Assembly: GCA_958298945.1 (NCBI GenBank)
Contig: OY282607.1
Location: forward strand, 54,475,020-54,539,019
Source of the DNA: Atherix ibis
Lineage: Eukaryota; Arthropoda; Insecta; Diptera; Athericidae
Direction: 5' to 3'
DNA length: 64,000 nucleotides
The notes beneath the pieces are model-generated. The model did not search any database, had not been told where the DNA came from, and saw only the letters and a list, made by a program, of their open reading frames with translations. Below, in pieces: positions 11,254-21,478 of this stretch. Numbering within the stretch: position 1 is the first letter of the stretch; the number at the start of each line of letters is the position of its first letter. The translations under genes were made by a program, and so were the position numbers.

Positions 11254-12100
11254 TATTAGGTGGTTTGGAAAGTAATTTCGTTTTTTCCCAACAGAGGACT
11301 TAATTGTATTTTTTCACAACCAACTTCACAATTAAGCCACATAATCATATGTATTATGACAGCTGACATAGCAAGGCTTGCTTGTGAAAAATTTTATTGA
11401 TTTTAAATAGTAGTTTTTGGTTGATAAACTTTTAAATATGGAAAGTGAAAAACAGCATTTTCAGCATATTTTACTTTTTTAGTTAAAAAAGCGCCAGTGC
11501 CAAAACTGGTTTCCAATTTTGATCTCGAAGATACACCACGTTCTGTAAGACCAGTTGAAGCTGATGAAGACATAATAAAGGCAGTAATTGATGCAAACCG
11601 GCGAATAACACTTCATGAGATAGCTGAGAGATTAAATTTATCGAATTTGATCGTTCATGATCATTTGAAACGGATGGGTTCCTCATATTCCTACGGCAAA
11701 AAATTTGTGCCGTCGCATTGACGTTTGTGTTTTGCTTCTCCAACGCCACGAAAATGATCCATTTTTGATGCGTATGTTCACTGAGGATGAGAAATGGGTT
11801 GTCTACAATAATGTTAAGTGCAAAAGATCCTGGAGTAGAAAATATGAACCGGCTCTAAGCACTTCGAAAGCCAATATTCATCAAAAAAAGGTAATGCTAT
11901 CTGTTTGGTGGGATTTCGAAGGAATTGTTTATTTTGAGCATCTATCTAGCAACACAACAATCAATTCTGAATTGTATTGTCATCACTTGGACAAATTGAA
12001 TGATTCGCTTAAAGAAAAAAGGCCAGAATTGGTCAATAGGAAAGGTATAGTGTTCCAACTGGATAATGCGAAAATACATACAAGTTTGACCATATATAGA
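11254..12100 (+). mobile_element. third mariner lineage, truncated at its right end
   Basis: TTAGGTGGTTTGGAAAGTAA at 11254 looks like a mariner terminal repeat, and it follows directly the TA that ends the neighbouring mariner. The transposase relic runs to about 12095 and then changes to unrelated sequence. The last quarter and the right terminal repeat are missing. Confidence 0.7.
11439..12095 (+). pseudogene. mariner transposase relic (mauritiana-like)
   Basis: A likely original start at 11439 is followed by a stop within 15 codons and an apparent deletion of most of the first helix-turn-helix. The frame 11497-11721 carries the second helix-turn-helix (LHEIAERLNLSN) and a KFVPSH motif. 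A shift near 11700 leads into 11705 onward, with FTEDEKWVVYNN (first Asp region, Gly of TGD lost), SVWWDFEG and FQLDNAKIHTS (second Asp). It ends before the third Asp. It resembles copies A and B but differs enough to be a separate lineage. Confidence 0.8.
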
Positions 12101-12759
12101 CCCTCTATCATTGGAATACAGGAAAAATACTCGAAAAATGGACTAGGTACGAGTCCACACTCGTAATAGTGTGGCTAATTCTATCAAGTCTGTCAAAGAT
12201 GTGTGATGGTAAAATCGTGGATTATGAGCGATATTATCATTAGAAATCTTTGACATCTTCTATTCTTACGCACAATTTGGCGGAGGTGAGCACTATAAGC
12301 TTTCTTTCGAAGTAAGTAAATAAGTAGATATTAATCAGAATGTCGACTACATATTAATTAATCCCATATTTGCCAGAAATGCCCGTGTTACTGAGTATCT
12401 ACCGCAACTCTACATAATTACTGTGTAATAAGAGATGAATAATTTTGTATAGTATCAATATCATCCTAAAGCAACAAAGATCCTTTGAAGCAACGAAAAT
12501 ATTGCTGAAGATAACAATTTCATAGTTATTTTAACTATAGTCTGTCGCTCACACAATACTCTAATATAGACCATACCGAGCACATTACAGCGTTGTCAGA
12601 TTTTGCTCTTCTGTGTCAGTACAATAATTGGCATATTCTTTAATTGACGCAGCTCACGCTTAAAATATTGGTTTTATTAGTGTATGAAATTTTGGATTCG
12701 TTTCCACTTTGAATATAGTTTGAAAATAAAATGGAATATAGTTTTGAACCTGTTTAAAG
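12101..12759. other. unassigned spacer
   Basis: No coding frame, RNA gene or clear element end was seen. A short stem CACACT/AGTGTG lies near 12150. Confidence 0.5.
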
Positions 12760-13993
12760 CTTTCTTTTTTTTATCTGTAACTACAATTGCATTGTAACAA
12801 GCAGATTTATATAAAATTTTAATTTACAATCTTGTGCATGAAGTGGGAGTAAACATCCATCGGCATTTCTCCAACAAATGGAAGTAAGATTGCTCTAGAA
12901 AATCTCTAGGCCATTGTCCCTTAAGTCTCCGAGGAGAGGATAGTACAGACAATTCTCTCACAAGTGGATTATGATGATAGAATAAACGAGAGTGAAATTT
13001 TTGATAGCAGGAATGCACAGGTCCTGAACAAAGGGTACATTTAGATCACGATGTATTACATTGTTACGAACATAAAAGGGGGCATCAAAAATTTTACAGA
13101 GGATCTTGGATTGTATGGCCTGGACACGATAGGAATTGGAACGTTTCGTTGAATCCCAAACTTCAATTCCATGTGTCCAAATAGGTTTTATAATTGTATT
13201 GTAGATTAGAAATTTACTTTTGATTGTTAGTTTCGAGCGTTAGTCCAGTAGTCTAAGAAGTTGGCGGTAACTTCTAGTGGCTTCGAGTTTTTTAATCTAG
13301 TATGTGGGTTCCATGTTAATCTCTTATCCAGGTAAAGTGCTAAATAGCGTACTTTATAATATCATGTTTCTCTTAAGGTATAAAGGTGTAGGTTTTCCTT
13401 GACAAAATGTGAAAGTAATGTGAGCACTCTTCTGTTCATTTATCCTCACTCTCCATCTCTTAAACCAGGATTGAAGGTTGTGTATATGGAATTGCAAATT
13501 GTTGGAAGCTATGTCAGGATTTGTATGGGTAGCAAGGATGGCCGTATCATCTGCATAAGTAGCAATGATAGTATAAGAACAAAATGGGTATAAATATTAT
13601 ATAAAATGGGACCAAGGACACTACCTTGTGGGACTCCGGCTAGAATAGGATATATTTGCGAGAATTCTGAGTTAATTACAACTTGAAAATGACCTTGGTA
13701 GACATATGCATTTATAATAAGGTAGTATGTTGAAGGAAAAAAGCTCTTGAGTTTCCAGAGGAGTGCAGGATGCCATACATTAACAAAAGCTTGCGAGATA
13801 TCTAAAAATAACCAAGCTTTTGATCGTGTATGGCATCTCAGAAGAGGATGCATGTGATCAACAATGCGATCGCATTGCTGGATAGTGGACTGTTCAGATC
13901 GGAAGCCAAATTGTTGATCAGGAATAATTTTTTCATTAATTAGGATTGAGTAGAGTCGTTCTAATAGGAGTTTTTCAAAAATCTTAACAAGGA
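12760..13993 (-). mobile_element. 5'-truncated jockey-like LINE with poly(A) and target duplication
   Basis: On the minus strand the fragment starts inside the reverse transcriptase and ends in a T run on the plus strand (about 12761-12772), which is its poly(A) tail. The phrase tgtttaaag occurs on both sides (12751-12759 and 13994-14002), which fits a target-site duplication. The translation near 13850-13510 contains WLFLDISQAF and AGVPQGSVLGPILYN, two reverse transcriptase core motifs. The segment 13018-12830 contains RRLKGQWPRDFLEQ, the C-terminal tail seen in the 32.7-34.9 kb element. The 3' untranslated part also matches that element. Many stops are present. Confidence 0.8.
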
Positions 13994-14133
13994 TGTTTAA
14001 AGTTAAAACTTAAATATCTTTAGGTCACAAAAAACTGAAAAATATACTATCAGTAAGAAAATATATTTTGCCACTACTAATCTAATAGAAGTGAAGTTCA
14101 AACCAAAGAGTCTTAAAAATAGAAATGAAAATG

Positions 14134-14275
14134 GCTGCAATTAGGTGCTTAGGAAACCACGCACGATTATAATGTAGAAGTTCGGAACTAATGGGAAATA
14201 TAAATTTTATATTTTCCATTACTTCCGAACTTCTACATTATAATCGTGCATGGTTTCGTAAGCCCCTAATTAGCA
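14134..14275. repeat. palindrome with arms of about 70 bp (foldback or MITE)
   Basis: Sequence 14134-14203 is nearly the reverse complement of 14206-14275. Arms agree at roughly nine bases in ten, with the centre at the AAATTTT near 14204. It could be a tiny palindromic MITE, since the outer ends read TTAGGTGCTTAGGAAACC and the complement TTAGGGGCTTACGAAACC. It could also be a foldback duplication. No convincing target duplication was found. Confidence 0.85.
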
Positions 14276-16174
14276 TGCCTTTTAATATTAGCTTCAAAGT
14301 TTCATTAAATTTTGCCGTACAAGGATTTATTGTTCACATTGTTTTTGATTATAAAAAATAATTATTTATAAAAGAAAATCAATTCATTTGCCCATAATTT
14401 GTCAAAATTCATTGGTGCCAAATTATTCTAGTCAAAATATGGACTACTCAATTACTCGGTTATTAAAAAACGTAATTTAACTTTTTAACAATAAAAAATC
14501 TCAATTGAGTAGAATAAAAGAAAACTTTATAAACAACAAAATTTACTTTAAAAAAATTTACCATACCAATAGCTATAAAATTTATAACATTTTATGAGAT
14601 TTTGTTTATTTTTATAGCAATGTAAATTTATATTTTTATTGAAGTTCAGTCATTCAACCTAAAATTTGCTACTCTGTAGAATTAAGAAAATGTTTCTGAA
14701 GAAAATACTTAACATATAATAAAAATTTACATATAACGAAATTTCAAATTTTCCAATTCTATTAACATTTACAATTTAAAAATTTGAATGTAACAAATTT
14801 CATCGGAATTTCGATCTTTCTATCATAAAATTGAGAAAGTATAAATATGTTAACAGTGGTAGGAGACTGTTGGTAGAATAAAAATTTATTCGAAAGTTAT
14901 TTGCTCGTAAAAAATTGTAAAAATAACTTAAAAGCATAATAAGGACATACATATGTATATAATCGTCTAATAGGAACATAAGGACATTAAATGGGAGAAT
15001 AAAAAACCTTTAAGCCAACAAAAAAAAAGAAATTTTTTTTTATAAATCCAGAAAAGTACGTCTGTGTACAACTAATCGTATGTTAATATTTTCCATAAAG
15101 AAAGCCTACAAAAAAACCTAATAGAATAACTGATGGTGGTGAGCTGACGTCAGAATCTAATAAAATAAAGTCTATAAAAATACATTAAATTATGATAAAA
15201 AATTCTTTTTATAGCACAATTTAGAGCGATTTTATAAATCGACCGATTACATTATCGTTAAAGTTAAAGCCTTTTTTTGTACATTATCCTTTTTTTCTAT
15301 TCCTAATGGATAAGGTCAAATTTAGAAGTATTTCGAATGCATTGTGATGAAAGGGTTTAACACGAAACAGTTTAGTACAACTCCCTATACATAAATAAAA
15401 AATAAAATTTAACGTCAATATGCTCAACCCTTTGCTAACAATTTCGAATAATTTAAAATGCTTCAAAAACACCAAAATTCTATACGAAAAATATATACTC
15501 AAATTTATTATTCATACTCTCTATGAAATTTTCTGCTTCATTTTCTCTGAATAGTAAATTTTGATGATGGCCAAAATAAAAAAAAAATCATCCACCTCCT
15601 AATAGGGGTCTGATCTATCCGTTGGGATTTATTTTCGCGACCATTCATTCAATCCATTATATAGTCGACTTGTCCAACTCCGCCGAATTCTCAAATTCAG
15701 TCGTTATTCCTTGAACTTAATTTCATATTATTTGGCAAAAAATGGAACTAATATAAATAAAGACTTCATTTTTCTTTGCAGCATATAAATAAATAATAAA
15801 TTTATTTTCTTTTCCTCTAGACTCTTATTCACTATTCTCGCAATAACATGATTTTCAACTTAAGACAAAATTTCTATTTTTTCTCTTTTACTTCCTTTCT
15901 CTTTCTCTTTCTTTTGGTTTGAATTAAGTAAAACTTAATTTTTTTCAATCAGGATTTACTACAAAATGCTTTAATATGAAAAGTTTTTAAGTGGAATTGA
16001 ACTTAAACTTTTCTTCAACAATAAAGGATGAACCTTTAAAACCAAAACGATAATGATGGGGATGCTCGTGTCAATGATCACAGTTAATGCAAATAGAACC
16101 AGCTGTATTTGTGCTTCTCATAATTCTAGGCTTCTTTTAAGTACGCCAGTTTATTTAAACGTATTTTCTTTTTA
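14276..16174. other. AT-rich DNA, nothing recognised
   Basis: Long A/T runs and short frames only. A pyrimidine-rich stretch (ttttctcttttacttcctttctctttctctttcttt-like) lies near 15880-15915. Confidence 0.55.
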
Positions 16175-16295
16175 CAGTCATACCCCGTGTTACGTACACT
16201 CGTTTTACGTACACTCGCACTTACGTACATCTCATTTTTGTTCCCATTTGCCCATTATACGTACAATGATTCACACTTACGTACAAGTACAGTTT
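16175..16295 (+). repeat. left TIR and subterminal TACGTACA repeats of the Tigger-like element
   Basis: After the first 14 bases the motif TTACGTACA (or TACGTACA) recurs at about 16189, 16203, 16220, 16257 and 16273. Regular repeats of this kind next to the TIR are candidate transposase binding sites for the CENP-B-like N-terminal domain. That role is inference. Confidence 0.75.
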
Positions 16296-16507
16296 TTTAC
16301 TTATATTTTTTCTTGTTTTGCAATTTACAGAAAAAAAAATTATGTACTAGAATAACATAAATCAAAAAAGAATAAAATTTTCTGTTTTGATTTATGTGTA
16401 GTTTTTTTCTTTGGACAATAATTCTATGAAATATTAACTTGCATACTAAGTAGAAATACGTGTAATTTTTTTTAAAAATTCTTAAAATAAAAAATTTTCT
16501 AAAGAAA

Positions 16508-18325
16508 ATGGTAGATAAAGAAGTAAAAAAAACTCGAAATGTTCTTTCGCTGAAAGCCAAAGTTAAGATAATTAGAGTGTGCGATGACGGAACTCCTCAA
16601 GCTGAAGTAGCCCACCAACTAGGTTTGAAACGTTCTACTATAAACACTGTAGTCAATAACAAAGATAAAATTCTTTTTGAAGTGAAAAATGCTACACCAA
16701 TAAATAGTGCCATCATAAGAAAAGAACACGGTCTTGTTGCAGATATGGAGAAATTACTAGTTATCTGGATAGAAAATCAAACAAAACAACACCTACCCTT
16801 AAGTCAGGCAATTATTCAAAGTAAAGCGCAAAGCTTGTTTAATGACTTAAAAGTTAAAAAAGGCGCAAACGAGACTAAATTTTGTGCTAGTCGTGGATGG
16901 TTTCATCGATTCAAAAACAGATCCAACTTACACAACATTAAAGTCACCGGTGAAGCAGCAGCTGCAGATGTTGAGGCTGCAAAAATATATCCAGGAAAAA
17001 TCGCAAAAATTGTGAAAGAAGGAGGATATACAAAAGACCAAATTTTTAATGTTGATGAGACAGGTCTTTTTTGGAAGAAGATGCCAGCTAGAACTTTTAT
17101 TTCTAAAGAAGAAAAGACTATGCCAGGATATAAAGTAGCCAAAGAGAGAATTACTCTTTTATTAGGTGGTAATGCCGCAGGAACGTATAAACTTAAACCC
17201 ATGCTTTTGCATCGCTATAAAAACCCTAGAGCGTTAAGGAACTATTCGAAAGATAAATTGCCAGTCTACTATAGATCTAACCCTATAGCATGGGTTACTG
17301 CATATATTTTTGAGGAATGGTTTAACAAATATTTTACGGCTGAAGTTAAGGAATATTGAAGAAGCAGAAAAATACCGTATAAAATTTTATTAGTTATCGA
17401 AAATGCTCCCGGTCATCCGCAAAATTTAGGCAACGATAATATTCGAGTTGAATTTTTACCTCCAAACACCACATCTATCCTTCAACCCATGGACCAGTAT
17501 GTTATCGCGTCATTTAAACTGAACTATTTAAAAAAAACATTCAGTAAAATAATTGCTGCAATTGACAGTAAAGAAGGTTCAGGTAGGGAAGTTTTAAAAA
17601 AATTTCGGGCGGAATACAATATTTTAGATTGCATAAAAACAATTCGAGACACCTGGAATGATATTTCAGTTTCTACAATGAAAGAGGCCTGGAATAAATG
17701 ATTTCCGCAGGAGCCAAAAGATAGGGAAGATTGCGAAGATAATAACGCTGAAATCATTTGCAATATTATAGATATGGCGCAACATCTAGAGTTGGAAGTA
17801 TATTCAAATGATGTAGTTGAACTTATAGCATCCTACGATGAACCTCTCAACAATGAAGATCTTTTAGAATTAAATGAACAGATACAACCTGAAAATTTAG
17901 TATGCAATGTCGCAAAAAAATCCACTCAATCCGAAGGACTAACATCCAAAATTTTATCAGATGCTTTCCAATGTTTTCAAAATGGAATGGCTTTTTTTGA
18001 AAAATACGATCCAGATTTTGAGAGGAGTTTAAAGGTTAACAAAGACATAATGGACGCATATTCCTGTTATTCAGAATTATACAGGGAAATGAAAAAACAT
18101 AGTAAACAAAGCTCTTTAAAAGATTTTTTTGCTACAAAAACTATATCACCTAGCTCAAAATCAAAAGAAAATCGTAATTTGGCATCCTTTTCAGGAAGTC
18201 GCAAGACTTTTTCAATAAGTTCATCTACATCTCCTGACTCACCAGCAAAAAAGCGTTTAGCGGTTGATTACACCACTTATGAAGATGATACGAGTACATC
18301 ATTCTCTACGTCATCGAGCAATTAA
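16508..18325 (+). pseudogene. Tigger (TIGD1-like) transposase, one frame with two TGA stops
   Basis: A single frame of 606 codons runs from the ATG at 16508 to the TAA at 18325. It is broken only by TGA at codon 284 (17357-17359) and codon 398 (17699-17701). Residues about 12-60 form a CENP-B-type helix-turn-helix, and about 75-140 a second one with SRGWFHRFKNR. The DDE core has Asp183 in NVDETGLFWKKMP, then VIENAPGHP where Glu298 replaces the usual Asp, then LPPNTTSILQPMDQ with Asp329. Thirty residues separate the last two, as in pogo relatives. The C-terminal third is acidic then Ser-rich. The two stops and the Asp-to-Glu change make activity unlikely, though decay is mild. Confidence 0.92.
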
Positions 18326-18621
18326 ATTTGAATTACAACATTATACCAATTGAATTCTATATTTAAATATGTAGTACATATTGTTGAATTTTGAAGTTTA
18401 TGTTTATTTTTTAAGTTTTGTTTAATATGTTTGTATATGAATTTGTTTTTTGTTTTTTTGTTATACACGTTAAATATAGCATTAAAAAAATATAAACGTA
18501 TGAAATAAAAGTGTAAAACTACATAACATACATATATATCCCTCTTTTTATTTTTATTTATATACTTATTGTTTTAGTTTGTTTCAAACATACATATTCA
18601 TCAATAAAAGCAGTAGTTTCG

Positions 18622-18690
18622 CTTTACGTACATTTTCGTTTTACGTACACGCTCCGGTCCCAAAGTGTACGTAAGTGCGGGGTATGACTG
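18622..18690 (+). repeat. right TIR and subterminal repeats of the Tigger-like element
   Basis: TTTACGTACA appears twice near 18622 and 18638, then the inverse form GTGTACGTAAGTGCGGGGTA runs into the TIR at 18690. The motif is the same as at the left end, so both ends carry several copies. Confidence 0.75.
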
Positions 18691-18692
18691 TA

Positions 18693-19380
18693 TAAGAAAA
18701 GTTTTCACAGAATATCTTAGCATTTTATTTCTTACGGATTCAAGGAAAACAATCAATAATAAACTGCCCAAAATTGATGAAAACTCATGATAAAAATAAA
18801 GTACCAAGTATTGCTATTGATTAATAATAAAAGTTCAGAATTTAAAAAAAATTGTTTAACGTCTTTGGAGTATGTAACTTTGTTTCGTTTGAATAAAGAT
18901 CAACAACTAAAACTTACTACTCTTGGACAAACATAAACCAGAATACAAATTTGTAATCTGCTTAATAATCCTTATTTTATAATATATAAAAAACTCAATT
19001 ATTTCTTTTTTGGTGAATTTTGTAATAGTGAAATTACGAATTTTGTAATTTTTGGTGAATTTTTAAATCGACGTTGTAGTAATAAGTTTATTTAGAATGT
19101 AATCTGAAGAACAAACAACAAATAGACGATACAGCAAACTTAACTATTATATGCAAACAAACTTAACTATTTGATTATAACAAATCAATCATACGAGCAT
19201 ATACCATAATATGAATAATGGAAGTTTAACTAACTTTTAAGCTATTGGAAACGATTCATACAATCGTCTGTCAAATATGCATAACCACTTTAGAAATAAG
19301 TAACAGAAATTGTCGCTATCATTATACAATAGAATGTGAGATCACACTTCTTTTGACTCAAAAACCTACTTCAACGACAG
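18693..19380. other. AT-rich DNA, nothing recognised
   Basis: A short duplicated phrase (ttttggtgaatttt) occurs near 19009 and 19050. No gene or element end was seen. Confidence 0.5.
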
Positions 19381-20165
19381 TTTATGAGCTGAGGACACCT
19401 AAACTTGAACAGTATTTTTGCCAACCAGACCATAAGACGTTATAAAGACATTAGCTCAATAGAAAAAACTTTTGGTAGTGATCGCCGACCGACTACAACC
19501 TCCGTTGAGCCCTCATGGAATCCGCGTCGCAGTAGAAATTCGATTGCAAAGGATATTAGTATATCCGCGGTAAACAAAAACCCAATTTAACGGTCGTCTT
19601 TTAAAATTCAAACAGCTCAAGGCGCAACGGATGCTCAGAAATAATATAGCTCCAACAGGCTTATTTGCAGCGTTTTGAAAAAGTGCGTATTGATGAGCTA
19701 GTTTTTTTTCTGAACTAGCAGAAAAATAAAGTTTGCTTGAAGAAATGCTCTTCTATGAATATTCAGTCGACTAAAACCAATTTCCATGATTGTGTGGGCT
19801 GGGATATCCGGAAAAGAATGCAGTCCACTTGTATTTGTGACAAAAAATATCAACATTAAATAGTTTACGTATTAAGAAATGTGAAAACGCGAACAGCAAA
19901 ATAATATAAAAGAAACTACTGGATTCTCCAGTAGGACTCTATACCCGGTCGGAAGTCCAAGACAAACAACGTTCAAAGCTTCATTTTACTGGCGGATTGG
20001 CCTTCGTTATCACCTGAGCTCAATCCAATCGACTTTACAATCATATGGGTAATTTTGAAGAGCAAGGCCTGAAATAAAAAATCCGACAGCGTTGGCGTCT
20101 TAAAGTGTACAATGGGTCCGTAAATAGAACAAAATTCCATAAAGTATCACTCGACCTTCCTAGCA
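19381..20165 (+). pseudogene. Tc1/mariner-superfamily transposase relic
   Basis: The plus strand translates in pieces to NPRRSRNSIAKDISISAVNK near 19520-19580, the second helix-turn-helix region. MIVWAGISGKECSPLVFVTK follows at 19783-19842, the first part of the DDE core. Near 19985-20035 comes a phrase equivalent to WPSLSPELNPIDF, the third catalytic region in Tc1/maT-type proteins. Several shifts and stops lie between. No terminal repeats were recognised. It is older than the mariners nearby. Subfamily cannot be told. Confidence 0.65.
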
Positions 20166-20269
20166 TGCATTGGGCAACAGACTGGACATAGTAACCAATA
20201 ATGACGGGTTCAAGGATACCAAGTGAAATATAAAATAATCAAATTTATTGAATATACAAAATTACTAAC

Positions 20270-21370
20270 AATAAATAATTCACTCTGGACAGCTACCAGA
20301 TGAATAATAAGATATAAAAAAGCTACGCATCCGCTACGTAATATCGATGGAATCTCGGCAAAAACAAACAAACAGGCAGCCGCCATTTTTGAAAATCATT
20401 TAGTCACTTTTAGGCCACCCGAAGACAAATACATACTATAACACCTACTAAAACAAGGCTCAGGATATGATCTGATGACTTCGGAAATTTATATTTATAG
20501 TAGGATCCTTTGCACAATTATTTTCCCCATCACTTTTGAAGTTTTCTATCGTCAAAATAATCCCAAATCCACCAAACCCAAAACCCACTAAACCTAAAAG
20601 CATCCAAACCCAAAAACACCCTATAGTATTATCGCTTAATCAAAATGAACACGGATCCGGCGTATTTCTTAATATTTCGCTATGTGCACCCTCGATTAGG
20701 TTCTCTAATAACATTTATTTCTATGATATTTCTTGTCATAAAAGTATCCTAGCCGCAACATATGCCAACGATACAGCTATTTTACGAAAAAGTATAATAA
20801 CTACAGGCACTTGGTTCAAGAGTTAGAGAACAAGAATGAATAAAAACAAATGTACTCACATTAATTTTACTCTTTTCCGTAAATAGACTAATAATACAAC
20901 CCCAAATAGTAGTAATTTTTTACAAAGAACGAATTTTTGCTACCTAAAACTTATAATCGACACACGGTTAATCTGGGACCCTCACAAAAATAAAAATAAA
21001 AGGAACTTAACGGATGATACAAACAATAACTACGACTCCTTGACAATAGGTCCAACATGAAAATAAAATGTAAATTCTTACTATAAAATAAGCTACTGGA
21101 ACCGATATGGACATACCAGCTCGAATTTTAGGGTGCAAAAAATTCTCATAGAAATGCAAACATTACATTCCCGAATACTTTGCAAAATTATCAACTTTCC
21201 CCCTTTTTATGTGAAACGGCTTTATCTGTCGTGATCTAAATATTCCAATCATTTGCGATTTATATTGTATATCTCCCTTTATCCTTTTTTAATAAGAAAA
21301 CTGTTCATTCTCATGCTTTTATTATACATCCATGAATATTTAAAGCGGCATTTTGGATATGAGATTTTTT
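20270..21370 (+). mobile_element. strongly decayed jockey-like LINE fragment
   Basis: The order of phrases follows the better-kept copy at 32.7-34.9 kb. SLWTATR and THPLRNIDG lie at about 20282-20352. SGYDLMTSEIYI is near 20462. A proline- and lysine-rich stretch lies at 20536-20620, a YANDTAI-like remnant of YADDTAI near 20759-20780, and DTRLIWDPHKNKNKR near 20957-21003. The tail near 21330 resembles HRRLKRRWPRD at DNA level. Internal deletions are evident because the copy is about half the length it should be. Confidence 0.7.
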
Positions 21371-21416
21371 TAAATAATAAAATAAGCCATGCAGTTTTGG
21401 AGAAAACATCGGTACC

Positions 21417-21478
21417 AGTCATAAAGAAGTACATGAACGCATTTTCTCCTAAATGCGTTCATGTACCTCTTTATGACT
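21417..21478. repeat. hairpin, 28-bp arms with 6-base loop
   Basis: Sequence 21417-21444 and the reverse complement of 21451-21478 agree at 27 of 28 positions. The loop is TCTCCT. It lies just past the 3' part of the decayed jockey-like copy. It encodes nothing recognisable and has no U-tract that would suggest a terminator. Confidence 0.9.

Larger units (their letters stand above)
16175..18690 (+). mobile_element. Tigger/pogo-type DNA transposon, complete ends
   Basis: The left end CAGTCATACCCCGTGTTACG at 16175 and the complement of the right end, CAGTCATACCCCGCACTTAC (18690 inward), are terminal inverted repeats. Each is flanked by TA (16173-16174 and 18691-18692). Length is 2516 bp, typical of Tigger-like elements. 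One long plus-strand frame with two stops encodes the transposase. The start CAG..A-TACCC.. and TA duplication agree with the pogo/Tigger group. Confidence 0.93.

Noticed and set aside
16355..16397. 13-bp inverted repeat ACATAAATCAAAA...TTTTGATTTATGT as a terminator or operator
   Set aside because: It lies in the 5' leader of the Tigger-like element in a eukaryotic setting. It may be chance or an element feature, with nothing to support regulation.
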